Shown: one piece after another, positions 54,023-63,627 of the stretch | Layout of the letters: each line of letters starts with the position of its first letter | How positions within the stretch are numbered: the first letter of the stretch is position 1 | Assembly (NCBI GenBank): GCA_963814905.1 | Contig: CAWFEM010000011.1 | Span: forward strand, 62,001 to 126,000 | DNA length: 64,000 nt | DNA from: DASWJZ01 sp963814905 | GTDB lineage: Bacteria > Pseudomonadota > Alphaproteobacteria > Rhizobiales > Afifellaceae | Direction of reading: 5' to 3' | The notes under the pieces: model-generated | Seen by the model: the letters and a program-made list of their open reading frames with translations, nothing else | Database searches by the model: none | Told to the model about the DNA's origin: nothing | Position numbers and translations under genes: made by a program

Positions 54023-55061
54023 ATTCTGGTGGCATCGCCACCGCGTCGCCGGCCTCGCGCTGGCGCCTCTCGGCTACGTCTACGGCCAGGTCAGCGGGCA
54101 TTTGATGGCGCGTACCGGTGCAACGCTCGACGTGCCGATTATCTGCGTCGGCAACCTCGTCGTCGGCGGAGCGGGAAAGACGCCGACCGCGCTCGAAGTG
54201 GCGAGCGTTTGCCGCAAGCTGAAGCTCAATCCGGGCTTCCTCACGCGCGGCTACGGCGGCCGGGAGCGCGGGCCGCTTTGCGTTTCCGTCGGAATTCACA
54301 CCGCCCAGGAGGTGGGCGACGAAGCGCTGCTCCTGGCGCAGTTCGCCCCGACCGTGATCGCCGCCGACCGCCCGGCCGGTGCGAAGCTCCTCGCCCAGCT
54401 CGGCGCCGATGTCGTGGTCATGGACGACGGCTTCCAGAATTCGTCGCTCAGGAAGGATCTCTCCCTCGTCGTCATCGACGCGGAGCGCGGGATCGGCAAC
54501 GGCCACGTCTTCCCGGCCGGCCCGCTGCGCGCACCGCTGGCGATGCAGATACGCCACGCCGACGCGCTGGTCGTGCTCGGCGAGGGGAGCGGCGGCCGCG
54601 CCGTGCGCATCGCCGCCCGCGCCGGACGGCCGATGCTTCGGGCCGTCTCGGAGCCGGCCCGCAAGCGCGGCCTGAAGCGCCGGCCTTATCTTGCGTTTTG
54701 TGGGATCGGCGACCCGGCGAAGTTCTACAAGGCGCTGGCCGCCGCCGGGGCGACGGTCGGCCACACGATGAGTTTTCCCGATCACCATGCTTTCGCCCCG
54801 GCTGAATGCGAGGCGATCATGGCGGAAGCGAAGAGCCGCGACCTCGCCCCGATCACCACCGAGAAGGACCGTGTGCGGCTGAACGGGCGCGGCGAGGCGG
54901 CGGCGCGGCTTGCCGCGGCGACGGAAACGTTCCCCGTGCGGGTGCGTTTCGAGGAGCCGCGGCGGCTGACCGCGCTCATCACCGACGCAATCGGCCGCCA
55001 CGCCAGCACCTATCGGCTGACGCCGTCTATCCCCCCGGACGCAGAGAAAGTTCCCGCTTGA
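54000..55061 (+). CDS. lpxK: Tetraacyldisaccharide 4'-kinase
   Basis: Phosphorylates the lipid A precursor at the 4' position. The 353 residues from the ATG at 54000 start APEFWWHR and have the Walker A VGNLVVGGAGKTPTAL, FLTRGYGGR, GDEALLLAQ, VMDDGFQNSSL and the TTEKDRVRL segment. A hydrophobic N-terminal helix anchors it to the inner membrane. The 3' end overlaps the convergent DUF2093 gene by 35 bases. Confidence 0.95.
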   Translation: MKLPRAPEFWWHRHRVAGLALAPLGYVYGQVSGHLMARTGATLDVPIICVGNLVVGGAGKTPTALEVASVCRKLKLNPGFLTRGYGGRERGPLCVSVGIHTAQEVGDEALLLAQFAPTVIAADRPAGAKLLAQLGADVVVMDDGFQNSSLRKDLSLVVIDAERGIGNGHVFPAGPLRAPLAMQIRHADALVVLGEGSGGRAVRIAARAGRPMLRAVSEPARKRGLKRRPYLAFCGIGDPAKFYKALAAAGATVGHTMSFPDHHAFAPAECEAIMAEAKSRDLAPITTEKDRVRLNGRGEAAARLAAATETFPVRVRFEEPRRLTALITDAIGRHASTYRLTPSIPPDAEKVPA

Positions 55062-55248
55062 GCGACGCCTCCACGTCGGCATAGGGCTCCTGCCGGTCGA
55101 CGCTCCAATAGCGAAGCTCCGAAAGCGGGATGCGCTTGCCGGTGACCGCGCAGGTCACGTAGGCGCCGGGCGTGACGACCTGAAAGTCGCTGTCGAGGTA
55201 GCGAAGCCGTGCCTCGCCGTCGCGGCCGAAGAATTCGTGCTTGTTCAT
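55027..55248 (-). CDS. DUF2093 family small protein
   Basis: The product is 73 residues. The family core is RLRYLDSDFQVVTPGAYVTCAVTGKRIPLSELRYW, with Cys and Gly-Lys in place. Unknown function. Almost always found convergent to lpxK in Hyphomicrobiales, as here, with 35 bases of shared sequence. It is the downstream neighbour of the CPA2 antiporter on the same strand. Confidence 0.9.
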   Translation of the reverse strand: MNKHEFFGRDGEARLRYLDSDFQVVTPGAYVTCAVTGKRIPLSELRYWSVDRQEPYADVEASLKRELSLRPGG

Positions 55249-55297
55249 GCAAGCCTTTTAGCCAGTGCGCCGACGGTGGCCAAGTCGGAGATGGATT

Positions 55298-57124
55298 TCA
55301 TTCCGCGGCGGAGCGCTGGGCGTCCTCTCGCTCCTCCTGACTGCCTCCGCCGTCTGTGCGGCGCCCCGGCTCGATGAGCGGTTCCGGCGTGACGGGAGAC
55401 GGCGCCTCCGCCCCGCCACCTGCATTGCCGCCGAGCTGAATCCCCAGGCGCTCCTCGTCGCGGCGGCGCACGTCCTCCACGATCGTATCGGCCTCGTCGG
55501 CGTCGAGTCCGAGCGCGCGCAGCGTCGCGGCGCCGAAGGCGAGGGCGGATTCGAAGGTTTCGCGAATCTCGTAGTCGATGCCCTGGGCACGAAGCTCCAG
55601 CGTATGCGCGCGGTCGTAAGAGCGGACATAGACCTTGGCGTTGGGAAATTCCGCGTGCAGCAGATCCACGATGCGGTTCGACACATCCACTTTCGCCACG
55701 CAGACGCAGATGACGGTGGCCTGCTCCGCGCCGGCCGCCTTCAGAACGTCGCGCCGCGTGCCGTCGCCGAAATAGATGCGGAAGCCGAAGCGCGACGCCT
55801 GCCGCACCCGCTCCGCACTGGAATCGATGAGGGTGGCGTCGAGATGCTGGGCGAGCACGACCTGACTGACGATCTGCCCGAAACGGCCGAAGCCGATGAT
55901 CAGCACCTGCCCGCCGGCACCCTCGAAATCCTCCTCCAGCGTCTCTTCCGGTTCCGTCCTGAGCAAATAGCGCTCCAGCAGGAAGGACAGCGGGGTGAGC
56001 GCCATCGTCACCGTCACGATGCCGGCCACGAAGGCGGTCTCCGACGGCCATAGCGCCCGCACCGCCGACGCGGAGGCGAACAGCACGAAGGCGAATTCGC
56101 CCGCCTGCGGCAGGAGCAGCGCGATCCTGACGGCGTCGTTGTGGTCGGCCCTGAAGAGCCGCGCCAGCCCGTAGAGGATGACCGCCTTCACGGCCATCAC
56201 GACGAGCACGGCGATCCCGATCCGCCACCAGCTCTGCAAAATATAGTCGGGGTCTATCGCCATGCCCACGGCGATGAAGAAAAGGCCGAAGAGGATGCCG
56301 CGGAACGGCTCGATATCGGCCTCCAACTCGTGCCGGAAGGAGGAATCCGCCAGCATCAGCCCGGCCAGGAAGGCGCCCATCGCCATGGAGAGGCCGGCGA
56401 ATTCCATGAGCGCGGCGGAGCCGAGCACGACCAAAAGCGCCGCCGCCGTCATCACCTCGCGCGCGCCGGTGAGCGCCAGGAGGCGGAAGAAGGGGTTCAG
56501 GAGATAGCGCCCGCTGAGAAGCAGGACCCCGAGCGCGCCGACGGCATAAAGAACCGCCATCGTGCCGCCTGTGCCGAGTTGCGTGCGGCCGGGCGCCAGG
56601 AGCGGCACGATGGCGAGAAGCGGTGCGATCGCGAGATCCTGGAAGAGCAGAACGGCCGTCGCCTTCTGGCCGTAACGGGTGACGAGGTCGCTGCGCTCGG
56701 TCAGAACCTGCATGCCGAACGCGGTCGACGACATGGCAAGTCCGAAGCCGATGATCACCGCCGGCTCGATGCGCCAGCCGGCGATGTAGAAGATCGCGGT
56801 CAGGACGGCGCCGGTCAGCACCACCTGCGCGAAGCCGAATCCGAAAATGTCGGTGCGCATGGCCCAGAGGCGGGACGGCTTCAGCTCCAGACCGATGATG
56901 AACAGGAACATCACGATGCCGAGCTCGGCCACCTGCATGATGTCCTGGGCGCCGGTGATGAGGCGCGCGATCGGCCCGATCACCACGCCGGCGGCGAGGT
57001 AGCCGAGCACCGAGCCCAGGCCGAGGCGGCGCGAGATGGCGACGCCGACCACCGAGGCGAGAAGCAGGATCAGCGGCTCGCCGAAGGCGAGGCCGTGTTC
57101 TTCAGCGGCCGAGACCTCGAGCAT
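55298..57124 (-). CDS. CPA2-family cation:proton antiporter with RCK/TrkA-N domain (KefB-like)
   Basis: The product is 608 residues. The first 390 residues form a 12- to 13-helix Na+/H+ exchanger domain (LGLGSVLGYLAAGVVIGP and LAMSSTAFGMQVL are typical). From about residue 407 a Rossmann TrkA-N domain follows: VLIIGFGRFGQIVSQVVL, then FGDGTRRDVLKAAGAEQA. The last 60 residues are a Gly/Pro/Glu-rich tail. It is likely to exchange K+ for H+. The KefF/KefG-type partner is not seen nearby. Confidence 0.92.
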   Translation of the reverse strand: MLEVSAAEEHGLAFGEPLILLLASVVGVAISRRLGLGSVLGYLAAGVVIGPIARLITGAQDIMQVAELGIVMFLFIIGLELKPSRLWAMRTDIFGFGFAQVVLTGAVLTAIFYIAGWRIEPAVIIGFGLAMSSTAFGMQVLTERSDLVTRYGQKATAVLLFQDLAIAPLLAIVPLLAPGRTQLGTGGTMAVLYAVGALGVLLLSGRYLLNPFFRLLALTGAREVMTAAALLVVLGSAALMEFAGLSMAMGAFLAGLMLADSSFRHELEADIEPFRGILFGLFFIAVGMAIDPDYILQSWWRIGIAVLVVMAVKAVILYGLARLFRADHNDAVRIALLLPQAGEFAFVLFASASAVRALWPSETAFVAGIVTVTMALTPLSFLLERYLLRTEPEETLEEDFEGAGGQVLIIGFGRFGQIVSQVVLAQHLDATLIDSSAERVRQASRFGFRIYFGDGTRRDVLKAAGAEQATVICVCVAKVDVSNRIVDLLHAEFPNAKVYVRSYDRAHTLELRAQGIDYEIRETFESALAFGAATLRALGLDADEADTIVEDVRRRDEERLGIQLGGNAGGGAEAPSPVTPEPLIEPGRRTDGGGSQEEREDAQRSAAE

Positions 57125-57174
57125 CCTTCGCCGTCCTCAACGCCCACGCGCGACAACCGGCGAAAGCCGGTCGG

Positions 57175-57666
57175 TCAGGGGAGAGCGTCAAACCCCTCGC
57201 CGAATCCGGCAAGCGAAATCGGCACGCCTATTCCCTCTTCCGGGGTCTGGAAGATGATGAACATCGCCTGCTTGCCGCTTCGGAGCTGCTGGATGAGCGC
57301 ATCATCCATGAGGACCTCCGAGACGCAGCCGTTCGGCAGGCAGCGGATGAAGCCGGTCGTGCCCATGTCGGTGTTGTCGATCCTGAGGCCGAGACCGCGC
57401 GGCAGGAGGACGCCGAGCGGCGCCAGAACCCTAAGGATGCGCGCCTGCTTGTCGGCGGTCTTCATGACCACGACGGAGAGGCCCACGTTCTCCCGGTCCT
57501 GAGCGGTCACGAACTGCATGATCACGCACTGCTGGGTCTGCGCCCCCGCCGGCTTATCGCAGCGGAGGTCCCAATCGCCGTGTTTGGATTTGATTTCCCC
57601 TTGCGCCATAGCCTGGGAGGAAACGAGAAGCATCAAGGTCAACAACGACAAGACGAAGCGGTACAC
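57175..57666 (-). CDS. Invasion-associated locus B (IalB) family protein
   Basis: The product is 163 residues with a signal peptide (ends SQAMAQ). The mature part follows IalB: HGDWDLRCDK, QQCVIMQFV, PLGVLLPRGLGLRID, GFIRCLPNGCVSEVLMDD and GKQAMFIIFQTPEEG. Four cysteines are placed to form two disulfides. In Bartonella the family is linked to invasion, but it is widespread in free-living alphaproteobacteria, where it is an exported protein of unknown role. Confidence 0.9.
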   Translation of the reverse strand: MYRFVLSLLTLMLLVSSQAMAQGEIKSKHGDWDLRCDKPAGAQTQQCVIMQFVTAQDRENVGLSVVVMKTADKQARILRVLAPLGVLLPRGLGLRIDNTDMGTTGFIRCLPNGCVSEVLMDDALIQQLRSGKQAMFIIFQTPEEGIGVPISLAGFGEGFDALP

Positions 57667-57957
57667 GATTTCTGCCTCCGGAAGCGGCCGGCCGCTTCGC
57701 GACTTAAAGTCGGTCGCATGCGCGCCGAAGCCCTAGCAGAGCGGTCCAGCGTGTCAAGAAAAGGGCCACAGAAGCCCTGCAGCCGCCCGGACTGCGCGCA
57801 AATTTGCCGCATAAGACGGCGGGCTTGCGCGTTGCACGCTGCGGCCGACTGTGGTTACTCGGCGATTGCGGCAGGCGCACGGGCGAATCCCGAATCGCAG
57901 GCTTTTGGAAGCTCGCTCGGGGCGCGCGCGGGAGCCGCAAGGCGGAGTTACTGATCC

Positions 57958-58878
57958 ATGACGGTTGCGACGAGACTGATCGCGGCTCTTGTGTGGCTGA
58001 CGGCGGGCATCGGCCTCGCCTCCGCGCAGGAGCGCCCCGAGGGGGCGTTCGACTGGCAGATGGACTTCCAGAACCCGGCCACCCTGGTGATGAACTACAT
58101 CGAATGGTTCGGCTGGTACACGCTGATCATCGTCACTCTCATCGTGATCCTGGTCATGGCGCTGCTCGGATGGTGCATCTTGCGTTACAACGAGCGCGCC
58201 AATCCGGTCCCCTCGCGCTTCACGCACAACACCACGGTGGAGGTGCTGTGGACCGTGGTGCCGGTGCTGATCCTGGTCGCGATCGCGATTCCGTCCTTCA
58301 AGCTGCTTTACGGCGAATACGACCCCTCCAAGCTTTACCCCGACTACGATCCTCAGACGGCGAAGTTCCTGACCGTGAAGTTCACCGGCGTGCAATGGGC
58401 GTGGAATGTCGACTACGCCAATGACGAGGACAATGCCGGAATGGGCGTAGCGGAGCCGATCTCGATCTTCATGCTGCCGATTCCCGACGACCAGCTCGCC
58501 GCGGGGGACATACGCAATCTTTCTGTCGACAATCCCGCCGTCGTGCCGGTCGACACGTTCGTGCGTGTCCAGGTGACCGCGGAGGGCGACGCCATCCACT
58601 CCTTCGCCATGCCGGCCTTCGGCCTGAAGGAGGACGCGGTGCCCGGGCGTCTCAACGAGACCTACTTCAAGGCCGACCGCGAAGGAATGTTCTACGGCCA
58701 GTGCTCCGAGCTTTGCGGCAAGGATCATGCCTTCATGCCGATCGCCATTCGCGTGGTGTCGAAGGACGAGTTCAACGCTTGGGCGACGCAGGCGGGGTCC
58801 GATCTGGAGGGCGCCTACAAGACGCTGGCGAGCCGGATCGACGAAGATAAGCAAGAAGAGAAGCTTGCTGCCCGCTGA
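57958..58878 (+). CDS. coxB: Cytochrome c oxidase subunit II
   Basis: Receives electrons from cytochrome c at the CuA centre. The 306 residues have a signal peptide (ends ASAQE), two membrane helices and the CuA site, with Cys249, Cys253 and His257 in GQCSELCGKDHAFM. The VKFTGVQWAWNVDY segment contains the conserved aromatic region. It begins the oxidase operon after a 291-base gap that holds no gene I can see and presumably the promoter. Confidence 0.96.
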   Translation: MTVATRLIAALVWLTAGIGLASAQERPEGAFDWQMDFQNPATLVMNYIEWFGWYTLIIVTLIVILVMALLGWCILRYNERANPVPSRFTHNTTVEVLWTVVPVLILVAIAIPSFKLLYGEYDPSKLYPDYDPQTAKFLTVKFTGVQWAWNVDYANDEDNAGMGVAEPISIFMLPIPDDQLAAGDIRNLSVDNPAVVPVDTFVRVQVTAEGDAIHSFAMPAFGLKEDAVPGRLNETYFKADREGMFYGQCSELCGKDHAFMPIAIRVVSKDEFNAWATQAGSDLEGAYKTLASRIDEDKQEEKLAAR

Positions 58879-58907
58879 GGGCGGCGATTGAAGCGCAGGA
58901 GCTGACG

Positions 58908-60557
58908 ATGGCCCACGCAGCAGTTCACGAGGCTCATGCCGCGCATCCAACCGGATGGAAGCGCTACGTCTACGCGACGAACCACAAGGACATCGGCACG
59001 ATGTACCTGATCTTCGCGATCATCGCGGGGGTCATCGGCGGCGCGCTCTCCATCGCCATGCGCATGGAGCTGCAGCAGCCGGGCATTCAGATCTTCTACG
59101 GCCTTGCGCAGATGGTCTATGGCGTGTCGGCGGGCGAAGCGCTCGATTACGGCAAGCACATGTACAACGTGTTCACGACCGCGCACGGACTGATCATGAT
59201 CTTCTTCATGGTCATGCCGGCGATGATCGGCGGCTTCGGCAATTGGTTCGTTCCGATCCAGATCGGCGCGCCGGACATGGCGTTCCCGCGCATGAACAAC
59301 ATTTCGTTCTGGCTCCTGCCGCCGGCTTTCCTGCTGCTTTTGATGTCGATGTTCATGGAGGGGCCGGCGGGCGGCTACGGCGTCGGCGGCGGTTGGACCC
59401 TTTATCCGCCCTTCTCCACGAGCGGACAGCCGGGTCCGGCGATGGATTTCGGCATTCTGGCGATCCATCTCGCCGGCGCGTCCTCGATCCTCGGCGCCAT
59501 CAACTTCATCACCACGATCTTCAATATGCGCGCGCCGGGCATGACGCTGCATAAGATGCCGCTCTTCGTCTGGTCGATCCTGGTGACCGCCTTCCTGCTG
59601 CTGTTGTCGCTGCCGGTGCTCGCGGGCGCCATCACCATGCTCCTGACCGACCGCAATTTCGGCACGACGTTCTTCAATCCGCAGGGCGGCGGCGATCCGA
59701 TCCTGTTCCAGCATCTCTTCTGGTTCTTCGGGCACCCCGAGGTCTACATCCTGATCCTGCCGGGCTTCGGCATGGTCAGCCTCATCATCTCCACCTTCTC
59801 CAAGAAGCCGGTCTTCGGCTATCTCGGTATGGCTTACGCCATGGTGTCGATCGGCGTGATCGGGTTCATCGTCTGGGCCCACCACATGTTCACCACCGGC
59901 ATCGACGTCGACACGCAGGCCTATTTCACCTTCGCCACGATGGTGATCGCGGTGCCGACCGGCATCAAGATATTCTCCTGGATCGCCACGATGTGGGGCG
60001 GGTCGATATCTTTCCGCACCCCGATGCTGTGGGCGATCGGCTTCATCTTCCTGTTCACGGTCGGCGGCGTGACCGGCATCCAGCTCGCCAATGCCGGGCT
60101 CGACCGCTCCATGCACGACACCTATTTCGTGGTCGCGCATTTCCACTATGTGCTGTCGCTCGGCGCCGTCTTCGCGATCTTCGCGGGCTGGTACTACTGG
60201 TTCCCGAAGATGACCGGCTACATGTACAACGAGACGATCGGGAAGGTGCACTTCTGGGTCACGTTCATCGGCGTGAACCTCGTCTTCTTCCCGCAGCATT
60301 TCCTCGGCGTCGCCGGGATGCCGCGCCGCTACATCGACTATCCCGACGCGTTCGCCGGCTGGAACATGGTGTCCTCGTACGGCTCCTATATTTCCGGTAT
60401 CGGCGCGCTGATCTTCCTCTACGGGATCTTCGAGGCGATGAGCCGCAAGCGTGTGGCCGCCAGCAATCCTTGGGGCGAGGGCGCGACGACGCTGGAATGG
60501 CAGCTTCCTTCGCCGCCGCCGTTCCATCAGTGGGAGGAGCTGCCGCGCATCCGCTAG
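58908..60557 (+). CDS. coxA: Cytochrome c oxidase subunit I (aa3 type)
   Basis: Catalytic subunit of 549 residues with 12 membrane helices. The active-site segment is His276-Pro-Glu278-Val-Tyr280, so the CuB-linked His-Tyr pair and the proton-channel glutamate of A1-type oxidases are present. The region GNWFVPIQIGAPDMAFPRMNN and the heme histidines in HDTYFVVAHFHYV are intact. It lies 29 bases after coxB. Confidence 0.98.
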   Translation: MAHAAVHEAHAAHPTGWKRYVYATNHKDIGTMYLIFAIIAGVIGGALSIAMRMELQQPGIQIFYGLAQMVYGVSAGEALDYGKHMYNVFTTAHGLIMIFFMVMPAMIGGFGNWFVPIQIGAPDMAFPRMNNISFWLLPPAFLLLLMSMFMEGPAGGYGVGGGWTLYPPFSTSGQPGPAMDFGILAIHLAGASSILGAINFITTIFNMRAPGMTLHKMPLFVWSILVTAFLLLLSLPVLAGAITMLLTDRNFGTTFFNPQGGGDPILFQHLFWFFGHPEVYILILPGFGMVSLIISTFSKKPVFGYLGMAYAMVSIGVIGFIVWAHHMFTTGIDVDTQAYFTFATMVIAVPTGIKIFSWIATMWGGSISFRTPMLWAIGFIFLFTVGGVTGIQLANAGLDRSMHDTYFVVAHFHYVLSLGAVFAIFAGWYYWFPKMTGYMYNETIGKVHFWVTFIGVNLVFFPQHFLGVAGMPRRYIDYPDAFAGWNMVSSYGSYISGIGALIFLYGIFEAMSRKRVAASNPWGEGATTLEWQLPSPPPFHQWEELPRIR

Positions 60558-60576
60558 GAGGCGCACGGCGACACAG

Positions 60577-61512
60577 ATGACGGCAACGGCCAACGAAAGC
60601 GAGGGGAAGCTCCTTGTCGAGGAGTGGGGCGGGGCGGACGTAGAGGATTACGTCGCGCTTCTGAAGCCGCGCGTCATGTCGCTCGTCGTCTTCACCGCGC
60701 TCGTCGGCATGGCGGCGGCGCCGGCCTCCATCCACCCGGCCGTCGCGGTCATCGCGCTTCTCGCCATCGCCGCCGGCGCCGGTGCGGCCGGCGCGCTCAA
60801 CATGTGGTACGATTCCGATATCGACAGCCTTATGCGGCGCACGCGCGGGCGTCCGATTCCGGCCGGCCGCATGAGCCGCGCGGAAGGTCTCGGTTTCGGC
60901 ATCGTGCTTGCCTCCTTCTCGGTCGCCATTCTCGGTCTCGCCACCAACTGGCTCGCCGCCGGGCTCCTCGCCTTCACGATCTTCTTCTACGTCATAATCT
61001 ACACCGCCTGGCTGAAGCGCCTGACCGCGCAGAACATCGTCATCGGCGGGGCCGCCGGCGCGCTGCCGCCGGTCATCGGGTGGGCGGCGGTGACGGGCGG
61101 CGTCTCGCTCGAGCCGCTCATCTACTTCCTCATCATCTTCATGTGGACGCCGCCGCATTTCTGGGCGCTCGCGCTCTTCGTCCGCGACGATTACGCGGAA
61201 GCCGGCGTGCCGATGCTGCCGAACGTTGCCGGCGACACCGCGACGCGGCAGCAGATCCTGATCTATTCGCTGCTGCTTGCGCCGCTCGGGACGCTGCCCT
61301 TCCTGCTCGGCCAGGCCGGCCCGATCTACGGCGTCGCTTCGCTTCTCCTGGGCGCGGAGTTCCTGCGTCGCGGGATACGGCTCTGGCGTCGCGGCGACGC
61401 CGACAACAACGCCGCGGCCAAGAGCCTCTTCGGCTATTCCATCGTCTATCTCTTCAGCCTCTTCGCCGTGCGGCTCGTCGAACTGGGCCTGACCGGGCCG
61501 TTCGGTGGGTGA
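60577..61512 (+). CDS. ctaB: Protoheme IX farnesyltransferase (heme O synthase)
   Basis: Makes heme O, the precursor of the heme A in subunit I. The 311 residues from the ATG at 60577 have about nine membrane segments and the motifs YVALLKPRVMSLVVFTAL, NMWYDSDIDSLMRRTRGRP and FMWTPPHFWALAL. The ORF extending upstream lies in coxA. The coxF start overlaps its stop. Confidence 0.96.
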   Translation: MTATANESEGKLLVEEWGGADVEDYVALLKPRVMSLVVFTALVGMAAAPASIHPAVAVIALLAIAAGAGAAGALNMWYDSDIDSLMRRTRGRPIPAGRMSRAEGLGFGIVLASFSVAILGLATNWLAAGLLAFTIFFYVIIYTAWLKRLTAQNIVIGGAAGALPPVIGWAAVTGGVSLEPLIYFLIIFMWTPPHFWALALFVRDDYAEAGVPMLPNVAGDTATRQQILIYSLLLAPLGTLPFLLGQAGPIYGVASLLLGAEFLRRGIRLWRRGDADNNAAAKSLFGYSIVYLFSLFAVRLVELGLTGPFGG

Positions 61513-61657
61513 GGCCGATGAGAGGCGCACCCTCACTCCGGAGCAGACAAGGCGTCGGCGCCGGCGTTCGGTGGCGCTTGCAATCGTGCTCGGGCTTCTC
61601 GCCGTGCTCTTCTACGTGCTCGCGCTCGTCAACGGGCCGGGGGTTCTCCACAATTGA
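61505..61657 (+). CDS. coxF: CoxF-like small membrane protein
   Basis: The product is 50 residues, too short for most gene callers. It starts at a GTG that overlaps the ctaB stop by eight bases. The N-terminal part reads TLTPEQTRRRRRRSVALA and is followed by one membrane helix, LGLLAVLFYVLAL. Position between ctaB and ctaG, the TPEQ-then-arginine pattern and a single helix match the small CoxF protein of alphaproteobacterial oxidase operons. Role in oxidase assembly is inferred. Confidence 0.8.
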   Translation: MGEADERRTLTPEQTRRRRRRSVALAIVLGLLAVLFYVLALVNGPGVLHN

Positions 61658-61681
61658 GGCGGGACGCACCCGGCATCCGGC

Positions 61682-62281
61682 ATGAGCGGCCCTAAGAAAT
61701 CCGCCGGTAACGCCGCGCTCGCGGTCGGGCTCCTGTCGCTTTCGCTCGGCATGGTCGGCGCATCCTTCGCCGCCGTTCCGCTCTACAGCCTGTTCTGCCG
61801 GGTAACCGGCTATGCCGGGACGACGCAGCGCGCCACGACCGGCGCCGACCGCGTCGTCGACCGCGAGGTCGTGGTCCGCTTCGACGGCAACGTCGCCGGG
61901 CTCCCGTGGGCATTCCGGCCGGCGGTTCCGCAGGTGAAGGTGAAGCTCGGCGAGACGGCGCTGATCAAATTCGTCGCCGAGAATACCGGCGCTGCGGCGA
62001 CGACCGGCACGGCAACCTTCAACGTGCAGCCCGATCTCGCGGGTTCCTACTTCAACAAGATCCAGTGCTTCTGCTTCACCGAGCAGGCGCTAGAGCCCGG
62101 CGAGCAGGTCGAAATGCCGGTGCAGTTCTTCGTCTCGCCCGATCTCGCGGATGACCGCGAGCTCGACGGCACGCGGACGATCACGCTCTCCTACACCTTC
62201 TTCCCGGCCGTCGGCTCTGCCGAGCCGGTTGGACAACCGGTCGCGCAGACGGAAGGCGACGACGGCTTAGAAAAGCTCTAG
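61682..62281 (+). CDS. ctaG: Cytochrome c oxidase assembly protein (Cox11)
   Basis: Inserts copper into the CuB site of subunit I. The 199 residues have one N-terminal membrane helix (AALAVGLLSLSLGMVGASFA), then VPLYSLFCRVTGYAGTTQ and the copper-binding CFCF in NKIQCFCFTEQ. The C-terminal ITLSYTFF closes the Cox11 fold. It is located between coxF and coxC. Confidence 0.96.
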   Translation: MSGPKKSAGNAALAVGLLSLSLGMVGASFAAVPLYSLFCRVTGYAGTTQRATTGADRVVDREVVVRFDGNVAGLPWAFRPAVPQVKVKLGETALIKFVAENTGAAATTGTATFNVQPDLAGSYFNKIQCFCFTEQALEPGEQVEMPVQFFVSPDLADDRELDGTRTITLSYTFFPAVGSAEPVGQPVAQTEGDDGLEKL

Positions 62282-62334
62282 AAACGTGCAAGCCGGCACT
62301 GGCCGGCTCGCGAAGCGGATGGAACGGGACGACC

Positions 62335-63168
62335 ATGGCTGAGGCGCACGCGAAGCATCACGACTACCATCTCGTCGATCCGAGCCCGTGGCCGATCGTC
62401 GGCGCGGTCTCGGCATTCGCGCTGGCGCTCGGCTTCATCTCCGCCATGCATGGCGCCAGCTATTGGTGGACGCTGCCCGGCGCGCTCGGCGTGCTCTACA
62501 CGATGTTCGGCTGGTGGGTCGACGTGATCCGCGAGGCCAATCGCGGCGATCACACGCCGGTGGTCCAGCTCCACCTGCGCTACGGCATGATCATGTTCAT
62601 CGCCTCGGAGGTGATGTTCTTCGTCGCCTGGTTCTGGGCCTTCTTCGACGCCAGCCTGTACTCCGGCGAGGCGGTGCAATATTTGCGTGTGGCGGCGACC
62701 GGCGGTGAGTGGCCGCCGAAGGGACTGGAGGTGCTCGACCCGTGGCACTTGCCGCTTCTGAACACGCTGCTCCTGCTCACCTCCGGAACGACGGTCACCT
62801 GGGCGCATCACGCGCTGCTTCAAAACGACCGCCGCGGCCTGAAATGGGGGCTGGCGCTCACCATCGTGCTCGGCGTGATGTTCACCTGCGTGCAGGCCTA
62901 CGAGTACATCCACGCGCCGTTCGGCTTCAAGGGAAGCATCTACGGCTCCACCTTCTTCATGGCGACCGGCTTTCACGGCTTCCACGTCATCATCGGATCG
63001 ATCTTCCTGACGGTGTGCCTGGTGCGCGCCTTCCTTGGGCAGTTCACGCCGAAACAGCATTTCGGTTTCGAGGCGGCGGCGTGGTACTGGCACTTCGTCG
63101 ACGTCGTCTGGCTGTTCCTCTTCACCTGCATCTATGTCTGGGGGAATGCCGGCGGCCTTTACGAATAG
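62335..63168 (+). CDS. coxC: Cytochrome c oxidase subunit III
   Basis: The product is 277 residues with seven membrane helices. Family blocks are AEAHAKHHDYHLVDPSPWPI at the N-terminus, LRYGMIMFIASEVMFFVAWFWAFF, TTVTWAHHALL and WYWHFVDVVWLFLFTCIYVWG at the C-terminus. It stabilises subunit I and its proton path. It is the last structural subunit of the operon. Confidence 0.96.
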   Translation: MAEAHAKHHDYHLVDPSPWPIVGAVSAFALALGFISAMHGASYWWTLPGALGVLYTMFGWWVDVIREANRGDHTPVVQLHLRYGMIMFIASEVMFFVAWFWAFFDASLYSGEAVQYLRVAATGGEWPPKGLEVLDPWHLPLLNTLLLLTSGTTVTWAHHALLQNDRRGLKWGLALTIVLGVMFTCVQAYEYIHAPFGFKGSIYGSTFFMATGFHGFHVIIGSIFLTVCLVRAFLGQFTPKQHFGFEAAAWYWHFVDVVWLFLFTCIYVWGNAGGLYE

Positions 63169-63240
63169 GGGAGTGAGACCGGGCTCCACCGCGCCGCGCC
63201 GGTCGCTGCTACTTGCCGCGCTTTCGGCTGCGAACTTGAA

Positions 63241-63627
63241 ATGAGCGAAGACAAGGCGCTTTACGCGCCGCAGAATCCCATTTCGGTCGGCCTCGGAGGG
63301 CGTTGCCCCCGCTGCGGCGAGGGACGGCTGTTCACCGGATTTATCACGCTTGCGCCGCGCTGCTCCGCCTGTGGCCTCGACTATTCGTTTGCCGATTCCG
63401 CTGATGGCCCGGCCGTTTTCGTGATCCTGATCGTCGGCTTCATCATCGCCGGCGCGGCACTCCTTGTGGAGGTCGCCTACAGCCCGCCGATCTGGGTTCA
63501 TTTCGTCCTATGGGGTCCGCTGGTGCTGATCCTCTGCCTCGGCATGCTGCGGCCGCTGAAGGGCGTGCTCGTCGCCCTCCAGTACCATCACAAGGCTGAA
63601 GAGGGCCGCATCCATCACGGCGACTGA
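63241..63627 (+). CDS. DUF983 family zinc-ribbon membrane protein
   Basis: The product is 128 residues. A zinc ribbon (CPRCGEGRLFTGF, then CSACGLDYSF) precedes two membrane helices (VFVILIVGFIIAGAALLVEV and FVLWGPLVLILCLGMLRP). Found regularly between coxC and surf1 in alphaproteobacteria and thought to help oxidase biogenesis; the function is not established. Its 3' end overlaps the surf1 frame. Confidence 0.9.
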   Translation: MSEDKALYAPQNPISVGLGGRCPRCGEGRLFTGFITLAPRCSACGLDYSFADSADGPAVFVILIVGFIIAGAALLVEVAYSPPIWVHFVLWGPLVLILCLGMLRPLKGVLVALQYHHKAEEGRIHHGD

